Below, piece by piece: positions 12,101 to 24,100 of a stretch of DNA of 64,000 nucleotides. Under the pieces are notes generated by a model. It saw only the letters and a list, made by a program, of their open reading frames with translations, ran no database searches and was not told the origin of the DNA. How positions within the stretch are numbered: the stretch's first letter is position 1; each line of letters opens with the position of its first letter. The DNA is from Saxidomus purpurata. Taxonomy: Eukaryota > Mollusca > Bivalvia > Venerida > Veneridae. The stretch is from positions 42,209,487 through 42,273,486 of the forward strand of contig JAFMSR010000014.1 in the NCBI GenBank assembly GCA_022818135.1, in the 5' to 3' direction. Both the position numbers and the translations under genes were made by a program.

Positions 12101-15100
12101 CTAGCCAACCAAAAGACGGAGATTTACTGACCGGGAATATGGCCGTTTCATCAATATCTAAAAATATAGCTTATAAAAACTTAATAAATATAAATATACT
12201 TATAAATGTATATTTATCTACTTATAACACGTAAACCGTGTGAAGCAGATTGGTAAATCTATATTTATAAGCTTATAAATATAGCTTAACAATACTAGTT
12301 AACATTTATCCTTGTACTTAAAAAGCTTTACTTATAAGCTTATAAACTTCGTGAATTTTGAAGACTTAAATTTCAAATTGACTTGAAATAAAAGTGCGAT
12401 TTCAGCACAATAAATATCCTTCTGTCATGTGTGCATATTTTGTCCTAAAACACATTACCTTCATGTTTAATATATTTGAAAACGCAGTGTCTTTAGTTTA
12501 AAGAGGCATCTTAGTTAATTGTTAAATATTTTCGAAGTTTGTGGATCAATAGTGTATGGCATAGAGTATTGGCTGTTAAACCAATTAATCTCGTACTCAG
12601 ACCTAACCACAGTCACGATCACAGGGACTATTTTGTGTACATGAGTATCACAAAAAGGTTAGAGTTTTGATCAAGATAAATGAGCTTGTTTATACATGTA
12701 GTAAGTTATCCGAAAGGAAGAAATCACTTATCTCACATTAGCGAAAAACGACTTGTCTGAATTTTGAATAATTTTACATGTACAGTCTCGGTCCAAAAGT
12801 GATTCCACTAAATTTTGATATACATGTACCTTGAAAAAATGAAGGGGTTTATACACATTGCTTCAAAGTTTTCACTTGTCATCTCATTTACACAACGTTA
12901 CATAATTTCTATGCTGCTTAATTTTTAAAATCATCTTTTCAGACGTTGAAACCATCATTTAGGTCAAGATTAAACAGTAAGTCATTAATTGTTAAATTTA
13001 TATAATATTATTTTGTAAAACAGGTATGCGACAAAGTACCGTATTTGTTCTTTCATTGACACTTTTTTGCAATAGATCCGTGAAAAGGATATGATACTGC
13101 CATCAGCATAATTGTTTATAGCATTTTTACACACAAAAATCTTGATACTCGAGAAAAAAGGTATATATTAAACAAGAAAGAAGGCGCAATGACCTAGCAA
13201 TAAATGTCTACTTATTAAGTAAATTGACCCACTTTAAAAGATATGTGTGGTATATAAATTTTCCACATTATTCTGATCAAAGCAAATTGAAAAACACTCT
13301 GTTTAATGATTAATGATACCTTCACAAATTTAAGCAATTTTGACCTAATATCCTCATTTGTCAACTTGGCATCAAAGCATACAAACATACAGACGTGTAA
13401 ACTAACATTAATTATATTCAATACGTTAATAGAATTTTACAAATTATACATTAAATTGAGATTTTGTTCGTTGCAATATACCGTGAAAATAAATTGAATC
13501 ATCAAACGTCTGAAGGCCATTTAACATACATTTATTTCTATAAATGAATGAATATGTCTTAAAGCTAAGTATTTATTTGAATGTTAACATGTCTGACAGC
13601 AACAAAATTGTCGGTTGTACCTTTCAATTCTGTACATGAATTATGGACAGAAACTCTTAAATACTTTTGACTTTTTGTCAACACATACAAAGTGAATATG
13701 TATTTAGCTTTTACACTGTTATGTTGCAAGCAACAATATTCTACAGGCAACACATATCCAGTCTTTGTGTCTTTCAACTAATTACAAAAATGACAACACA
13801 ACTGCCAAATAACATCGCAACTGCTGAGAACAAAACATCTTTATCAATGATAGTCTGCTGCAATAGTAATGCCGACACCACCCTTAATTAAGTGCTTACA
13901 ATAACTTGAGATGTACCATTGTTTTTTCGTTGATGCAAATCATTAACTAACCATTATAAATGACAGTTCCAAACAAACAATTATTCAGATAGTTTTGTTG
14001 ACTGACATACGCTAAACACTAACGAATTTTGATAAAAGTAGCATACGCAAGTATAAAACCTAAGCATTTTCTCTGTCAAAACAATAAGAATGTGGTTCAA
14101 TAAATACAGGGAGGGAGCAGGGGGGGCGGGCGGGCGTGTGAATGTGTGTCTTGGAAACAATTGTAAAACCTGACGTAATGAGAGCAGTTAAGCTGCACGT
14201 AATGAGAAAACGTTTGGAGAAATGTCACTGGGAGACAGACGGGAAACGATAGTTATTTTTCATATTTATTAATATATATATAAAGTCTGTAATGCATATG
14301 CGGAGCCAGGGAAGAAATGCATAACAGAGATAAGTATATGTATGTAATATGTAATAAGTAATATACTCTGAAGTGAAATATGTGTGGTGCACATCCGCAT
14401 AAATTCCATTGTACATCTATATTTAGATTATCATACTTGTGTTCCCTTCACTCATTTCTTCATTGACATTACATGACATATTGCGTGATTTTAATAAACA
14501 TACATGTAATTGGTTGCCTTTATTTACCAAAAGTAAGTTTTTCTTGCATAGTCAACTCAATTATAGAATTGTAAACAGGTTTGACAAAAGTCTTTCAGAC
14601 TGTTCAACTACTCAGATACATATAACGATCCTTGCGAAGTTGAACTTGTAGATTCTGTATCACAGCAATGCAGAGAGCTATAAGTAACGCCATGAAGTTA
14701 GAGACAAAATGCAAGAAAACCACAATTAAGCTTAGTAAAACTTAATGATGTGTAGCAATTGTACCTTTCTCATACGTCAGAAATTATACTGATGTCATAA
14801 TCAATAGCAATACAGTTTTAGACTTTGTTGACGACTAGAACATGAAATTTACGTGAAAATTGACAATATTAAGTAGGAGGCAAGGAGCCACAAACCGCAA
14901 GCTCACTCAGAAGTAATTACCTGTAGCACTTTGATGTGTTTGTTTCTCGTTTAATTTCGCAGATAATATCCGAAATGTCAGAAGTTGTTTACAGTTCATG
15001 AAAGCTCAAGAAGTATGCAAAACAGGATTCTTCCGATAATGAGCCTCGTTACACATATAAACACATTTATACCTAGATTTCTACAAGGGTTCTTCTGGCT

Positions 15101-18100
15101 TCCAATTTGGGCAAGTCTCTTTCTTCAAAACTGGGATGCTTCGCAGATTTGTGATCCGAAAGGATCACAGCATTAATTCTGATCAGACGACATGATCTTT
15201 GTCGTCTGCTTAAAAATGTATATGTTTTAGTAGACACTTGGCACGTATTGGTTAATTTCTTGCTTCAGTAACTTGTGCATTTGTATACTCAATAGCTTTT
15301 GCAGAAACCAAACATGCAGATGTTTTTTTCATCATTTCTAACGAATTTTACAAATGAAGCCTTCAGATATAACTAATGTTTAATTGATTAGAAAATGAAG
15401 GGAATGTAAGGTTTTAAGCAAATAATGTTTATTTTTCTTGTGATAAGAACATCATTTCATTTTTTCACTACAGAAAACAAGGCGGGAAAACAACACCTAC
15501 TGATTTATGTATCATGCCAGTTTGATTAAATGCCAGGCGTATTATCTTACCACACTTGCATTTTCTGGTCAGTTTAGTGTTGTTGAACAACGGGGTGTAA
15601 TAATGCAAAATAATGCATAGCAGTGTTTAATGTCAGTTTACTTCGCCAATCTGTCACTCATTCATTATGTAAACCTGGCATGTCCTTATTGAACTAGAGA
15701 CCTGAGCATCATCAATGTCGAGATGCAGATCAAAAGCACAAAAAAGCAAATAGTGAGAATGCTTGTGCAAACATGCACATATCTAACACGTGCAACTGTT
15801 TTACATGTAAAACAGCCTTGAATGCAACCAGAATTGTTAACAAATAACGAAGAAACTTAGTTTTTATTTACTTTGCTTTTCTAAGCGAGACTTAGATAAT
15901 TCATGATGTTTCAAAGACTGTAATGTGTTTAGACTGCGTTTTCCCGGGTTTACGATTTGCTATGTGCCATTTCTTTGCCCTGTCACCAGCACTTTGAGTA
16001 TCATCGATTTTTACATGTAGAATTCCTTTTTAAATAACGACACTAAGATATAACCTCGCTTGAATACGAACCACGTTTATTAGACTGAGCAAGACCTAAA
16101 CATCACCCCTTTTAGCCGTATTATCATAACGTATCATTAAATTTCATCATATTAAAAAGATGTTATTATAATGATATCTAAAGCCTAATGACATAGTCAA
16201 AATCGACTCATATTTCATCATTTAGTATGCATGACACATAACAGATGATATATGGCCCAATTATTCGGTTATCACCATATAACTTTACCTAGTATCCACA
16301 AACTGCGAACTATAAAGTATCAGATACGTGGTAAAACTAGACCACCTTGATTTACGATGCATGGTAGATTTTTAGTAACAGTATTAGTAACTGTAAGCTA
16401 TGTCTATTTAGATCACGAAATCTCAAGTTCACTTCATTTTTATTTTCATCTTGCTTTTTTGGTAAATTTTTAATGTAAAGATGTAATTGAAGTTTAGTTT
16501 TTGGCGTATGTTGATGAACTTTTAAAGTGTTTAGAGAACACTAATTGCAAGCACAGTAAAGATACCATATGCGTAAGGCAGAAAATATAAATAATCAAAT
16601 GAAACAGATATCACTTAGCCCAATAGAATCTGAAATCGAAATTCCTGAAATATGACCTTTTTCATTTCCATAAGGAATGCATTTGTCAACAAAAACAGTG
16701 CTAACGAGAGATATTTTCATTCGATGTTAATTGTAAACAGTTGTTTTGATAGTCGTAAAAATATATTTCATAACATCAAAACATGAAAGAATGCCATTTT
16801 CCTTTGACTTTAAAGAGTTTTATGATGCCTCTTAACCCTGCTACATAAAGTTTTAATACCTTACACATGCTACTCATTGGGTTAAGCACGACGATGCTAT
16901 TTTCGGCAATTTCTATGAAAAAAACACTAACTTATTTTATTCTAGTGCTATATACATATAATATGATAACAACGGATTCATAAGTTAGTATGGGACACCT
17001 TAATAGTTTCATGAGAACATTTAGAACGAAAACCTTGTTGTAAAAACAAAAGTATTTTGCATTTTTATCTTAAAAGGGTCATATTGATGTTTTTGATATT
17101 TTCTTCACTTTATTACATTTAAATGAATTAAGCAGTGAGTCGTGATTATTTTTTCTAGTTTCCACTTTTGACATATATTTAGTAATTATTTTTCTAGTTT
17201 CCACATTTGACATATATTTAGGATATGTTACAGTATTGTAATGTAGACATACATATAAAACCTGTGAAAATATATTTGTAATATTGTGATGAACGGCAGT
17301 ATAATCTCTTTATAGCAAGTGCAGTGTTCGTTTATACAAGGCTATTCCAATTCGATCCCTTGTCCCTACTGAAACAGTATGTTATGTAACAAACCAGCTC
17401 AGAATGTGTGGCTTCTGGATTGGAGGTCTATCATACAGAAACCATATAAACCATACACGTAATTGGATAGCTCATTTTTGTGATCTATACTTCACAGATA
17501 TACTAACATTAAATCTCTAAAAAGACATACAGTAAGTAATTTCCTTTGATACGGTTCTCAAAACTAATTTAATAACTAGGGTACTAGAGTATTCCGTCTA
17601 GGCGTAATTTAATGTTAGTAGAAAGTAGATAGATTCAGCGTGTTTCAAATTACTTTGTTTTTGCGCTTAAGTATCTGAAGAATGAAAAATAAAATCCAAG
17701 CCGAGAAATAAATCAACACTTAGAATAAAGCTTTCAAGTAATAGATATAAACCCTCAGACTAAACATAACAATTACATGCAAATGAACAATAACATACGC
17801 TGCTATAACGAGTATAGCAATTATGTTGATGACTTGAAATCACTGTTACCTCTCACTCATTGACGTCCATGGGCCTGTTAAATGAGAAAGTGGAAGATAG
17901 GAAAACGGTAAGCTTGTTAATATAACTGAAATACGGATAAAGAAACAGCTGTGCCATAAATATGTATGCAGTATAGAGTGAGCGTGCATCGTCATCCTTA
18001 GGTTTGCATATTAAAGGCAGAAAAAATAGATATAAAATAATCGTAAGGAAATTTACCTGTTTCAATATTTTTGTTTATATTATTCTCCACACCTAAGTAT

Positions 18101-21100
18101 CCGAAGATAGAAATTGAAATTTATTGTTTGTTTATAGAATGATGTTTTTGTTAACATCCTTATAATTTTAGCAGGTGTGCTCTCTTTAAACCTTTCAAGG
18201 AAGTAAAAGTTATTGCAGGGGAAAAGATAATATTAGAAAGTGACAGTCATATTGTCGGCCACTAGAAGCCGGATACGTACAAAAAATAAATGAAATCTGC
18301 ATTAAACGTTTACAAGAAAACAGTCAGGATATTTTATGAATAGGTGCCGTGTTTAGATTGTCCAATATTTACATTTTCTTTTCTGATTATTAAAATGCAT
18401 CATCATGCATAGACATGACGTATAGTCAATAAAACCAGAAAACTTTTATATGAATTGTCAAACCGAAATTTTAACTTGTTTATGAGTTATGCCATTGTGC
18501 GATAGCTATCAACTAATTTCAGGTCACTTTTACAGTATATAGATACTCGATAATGCCTCTTTTATTCATATGATACACAGTAAGGTTAGAGAGAGATTCT
18601 AAAGCAAGCTGAAAGTTTTGTCAACCTATGCAAATAAAAATGCAATTTTGGTCTTACTATTTCCTGTTTCAAGATTAATTGTAAATTTCTCTCTCAGAAT
18701 TTCTAATGTTCCACAGGCAACATAAGTACTTTTTGGGTTTTTACACAGTAATACGGAGAAAAATATAGGACTTTTCTATATTTTATTGTGACACAGCTAC
18801 AAAATTGCGTAATGACTGTCAAGAAGTAAAATTTCTGTCACGGCTTATGGGCAATAATACTACTAACATCATTTATAAAGTCTAGACATGGCGTAACTTG
18901 TCTTTGATTGCAACACTTTATCAGATACCTAACGGTATTAACGACACCATGAAGATGCGAACAGATTTATTAATAAGTTATTTTTGGCTAATTAACTTGC
19001 GCCCAACGTAATAATATAAATTGTACTGGTTAGTATATATCATCCAAGATGTCAAAACTATATGTGCTTCAGCAACAACATACGCACGGTATGACAGCTT
19101 TTTGTGTATTTGGAAACAACTGTCAGAAACTAATTAAATGTAAGCAGTAAATCCTTGAATAGAAAGTAAAAAGTGCAGACGTCAGACTCGAAGACCGACT
19201 AGAGTTATTTCCATGATTAAGAAGGTATAAAAGCAATGTTTCAGTGTGCACAGTACAATATGGCAGTCGGTTGGTATCCAGCGTTGTATGTAGCATAACT
19301 CAGAATCTACAAATTGACTCAAACTGCTACATAGAAATCCATGCTTATAAAACACATACTAACTAAATGTTGAACTTCGTTTGACCAGTTTACACACATA
19401 AAATTACAAATAATGGGAACTATCTTGATGCCCTCTTAAGCACGCGAAACAAACTGCATTTCCCGTGCCGTCGGTCATAATGATATTCATGTAATTGTTC
19501 TTTTTTATACTTTACTCGAAAAAATAACACATACACTGTCTCGTTCAGTTACATATACTCTTGCACATTAAAAGTTATCTTAATGCATTATCAAAGCAGC
19601 AGTAACATACCGTTTTAGTACATTTACCCATACGATGGTGTTAAGAAAGATGTCATTATTATGGTAATGATGGCTCATTGAAATATTCAGACTTCATATT
19701 TATTAGTCTCATATTTCATCGTTTAGAAAATTTTGCCCATAACAAATGATTTATATTGCCAAATTTAGTCGGTTGCTACAATGAAGTGATACCTTTAATG
19801 CACAAACTATAAAGTTAACACCCTGCATTACTGCTACATTAATAAGCATATCCGGTATCTCAAAGTATTCACAAAAATGCAGACCACTTTGATTAATTTA
19901 ACATGGTAGATTCTATTCTACTGGTAGTATGTACATACAGAAAAGAGTCCATGCATTATGCTTTGATAATGAACTCTCAGACTTAAAGGCACTGTTTTAT
20001 TTTTTTCAACTATAGCTTAACCCTACTTCTTCTGAAAATCGATGAAGGCAACAGGCATTACAAATATATAACAATGTCTTGGTGTTCTGGATTCTTTACT
20101 TCAACGGTTTTCTAAAAGCTTGCATTTTGCCTGAAACTATTCAGGCAAAACGTGCTTACAAGTGTAGTTTGATTGATTTACAATGCATACCATACGAAGC
20201 AAAGTAAAAGAACAAGACATTACACTTACAGTTAAGATATAAACCGTGTGAGGTAGAACAGCTGAAACAAAACTAAGACGTCAAGAGATCATCACTGACT
20301 GCTAGTATACTGTAAACGCTTTTGTATAAGTATAATAGGTCTGTTTTGTACAAGTATTATTTGGCGCGTTTTTGTATAAATAGTATGTGGCCAGTTTAAA
20401 TATAAGTATTATGTTGCCAGTTTAAGTTAAAGTGTTATGTGGCCTTTTTTATTAGTATTATGTGACCCATTTTTATATAAGTATTATGTTGTCAGTTTAA
20501 GTATAAGTATCATGTGGCCAGTTGAAGTACAAGTATTATGTGGCCTGTCTTTATAAGTATTATGTGGCTCATTTCACTATAAATATCATGTGGCCCGTTT
20601 TAGTATAAGTATTATGTTGGCCGTTTTACTATAGATATTGTGTTGCCCGTTTTACTATAGATATTGTGTTGCCCGTTTTACTATAGATATTTTGTTGCCC
20701 GTTTTTGTACGTTAAAGGGTAGAAATTAGATGACCATGCAGAAATAAGAGTAATGTTAGAGTGTACTGAAGTTATTTTCCTGCATAAAATACCGTTTAAC
20801 ATGCACACAAAGTATACACAACTATAAAGAACAAAAGTTGTCAGATACATTTCTAAAGAATGCAGTCGTAAGTGTATACGATTGACCTTTCCATTTTAGC
20901 ATAGTATTGCCTTTTTTTCTTTTAAGATTTGTAAAATGTGACACCATGTGTCTATACCAACAAATGCACAAAACTATATCGAAAATGGAATATTTCTCAA
21001 AAACATTTCTAAAAATAAACTGATCTTTGTAGCTGGCCTTCAGGTTACCATGACTTTACCTTAATTGATTTCACAGTCCTGAACATCAAAGCTTGAAAAC

Positions 21101-24100
21101 GTACAGAAAATTCCCGACTGAAGATAATTCTTTGAAGGATTTAATCTTCATCACATAGTTTAATTACCCTACATAAGATTTTCATTCAGTCAAACACGCT
21201 ACTTTCAGCATGTTTTATGAAAAATAGTGCACGCTCTTACACTAATTTTATCCCAAAGGTGCATGCATATACTATATGAAGTTGTTTGTGAAAGTCTTCT
21301 AAGTTTTCTTTTAAAAACTACCTCTGTTGTAATTTATGTTGTATTTTCTCACGAAATTACATTTGCTTTTTTTTCAACAACATTTAGTATCTACAAATAT
21401 TTACAGTAAAGAAACACTCAAACTTAACGCAATCATTTCTTGTTAATTGCAAGCAGTCAAAATATCCGCGCAAAATGTAGACTATCATACATTGCAACTT
21501 GTTAATTGCAAGCAATGCAAATCTCCGCCAAAAAAAAACGAAGAATAACATAAATTATTATAACAAGTTAATCCAGGCATTCGAGGTTAATGTGTTGAGA
21601 TTAACAGCCATGGGATGTCTGCAGTAGCTGTCAAAGCAATGTGTATGTTGTTTCAAATTCTTGACAGAAAAGGGTAATACTATTCGCTGTAAAACCAATT
21701 TAAGAAATTATGAACATTTTCATTCATAAGATTTATATAATTCTTTACATTAATGTTCACAAAAAAGAAAAAGAAATATGTTTGTTTAGGGAATCAAAAA
21801 ACGCCAGCAGGAAAAAGTTGATTGCGTTAGACCTTTTATTAAACTGTTTTTAAACATACACTTGTTGTTACTTCGAATATCTAGATATGTTCAATCATTA
21901 GCCCGGGGGAATAAAAGGGGTTACCCTACATGGGCCTCAAAAAATCTCCGATCGTAGAGCAGTATGCATTAAAAATTTAAATTAAAAATTCAAATAATGG
22001 ATTTTATATCAGCAAAACATCCGGTTTAAACCCAGGATAAGTGCTTTAATGAAGACTTTTTGTAAACTAAGTGGAATGCAATAAATGTTCAAGATCGTTG
22101 CAATGTAACCTCCTTATTTAACCAAATAAATTCCAAGAATTTGTGATTAGACTAACAGCTGCGAATGAGTTTTTTATATTTTATAAGTTTAATACTTTCT
22201 TTTTTTATTCCTCAGTATTCGTGTCGGTCTTAACTTCGAAACTTCAATTATAGAGCCACCTCGGGGCTGTAATGATTGTAAAAGAGGAATTTATTACACG
22301 CACTCTGTAGTTCAGGAATTTTGATATACTGACAACATTGCAGAAATTGTTTAACATACAATTAAACTATCTGTACAAGTCATGCTAAATATATTGGACA
22401 CTTTGTTGCTTAACAAAAGTTTATGTATATTTATGTATAAGTATTTAAATGGTGTTCCTTACAATACCAATTGGGACCTTTGATTAGCAATTCAGTTTTC
22501 CTTAGGATCGTTTGTGTCATTGACACTATTTTCAGATATGGAGTATAGTGTACAAAGTACAGGGTTTAACACTAACAATGACGTTGCTTTCTCTTTAACA
22601 CTATATTGTGTACTTACTTTCAAAAAGAGCGAATTGTCTCATATATCACAGGTGGCCTACTTGTGCATCAAATGATTTTTAGACACCCATTCAATTACAT
22701 GCTGAGTAAGACCAATTTAAGATTCTTCTTGATTTACAAATATATTATCATCATCAAACATCATCGAGTGCGCTACACATATTTTACAGTCTCTCATAAA
22801 ACCAGAACTTGAAAATTAGTCAGGAAGTAATTAAGAATAAATCTTCTTGAGACGTAAGTGATCAAAGATGTTACCTTTGATTTACTATAAATTTCAAATT
22901 TTGAAATCAGATGTGACGTAATGAGAACATATTATTACTTTCCGAAATGCCATTCCTTTTATGTAAGTGTTACTCCTAAATTGCTAACTAATTGCATTAG
23001 CGTACAAAAAACGAAATTTGATCATAAATCGCCAATTATTTATAGTTCAAAGGTGATGAGAGCAATGATGGCCATGTCATAACTTACTACAATTCACATT
23101 CATGGGCAATTTGCCTCTGTCAAGTACTCAACGGGACGTAACTACATTTCGACTAATTAAATGTGAGGCTCCGGTAATTGACTAAAAAAATTTCTTAAAA
23201 ATTAAATAATTCTTCCTATACACGTCTATGTTGCAAATGGACCCAGGAGTTGTTCAATTTAGAACTTTGTGACCTAATTTTAAAGCTGGACGACAATAAA
23301 TTTATCTTTGTACCCCGAAGTTGCGGAAGAAATTAATATAATATGTATGTATACAGTGCCGGGCAATACCTGGGCAATACATTCCTTTTAACTGATTGTT
23401 GTTCCTAAATTGTGTCTGAAATTTCACTTGTCGCAAATCGTTACTATACAAGTCCATTGTTTTGGATTGATATTTTAATAAAAGACGGTGTATATTAAAA
23501 AAAATCTGTTTTTATGCCAAAGTCTCATGTTTGTTCCCATTTTCAACCACTGACACACACTAAATGCAAATTCAGGTGAAATTAACCTTAAACACGGGTC
23601 TTACGGAATTTTATATATCCTTTGAACGGCAATAACGTAATAAACGGTTAAGACAGGTTTGGCCTTCCATAGAAGTGACAATTACCGCATGAAAGACGTT
23701 TTGTCTGTATGAATTTAAAGGCTATGCAGACAGCTCCTGAATGTTGAAAACTCAGACGTCAGAGGCAAATGCTGACACTTTAAGACAACCTTGAAAATGA
23801 CCTTGGACACAATTTTACCAGGTTTGAATTTTTCATTCTACCAACGTTCGCGTACAGGCCCCTGTAGGATAGTGTTTTGAGCGCGTGCAAATATTTTTTG
23901 ATAGACATAAAGCAGACATGTCGTATTCAAACCCAGGTATATTGACATCTTAGGAGAACGCTTAAAATCGACCTCTCGTTAGCAAAAAAAAGTCCATGCG
24001 CAGGTTAGAAGACAGGGTGACCCCTGCGCGTGACCTCTGTAGGTGGGCAAATCGAAATTTTACTTTCATGTTACAGCTCAATCTATTTGCTGACGTGTAC

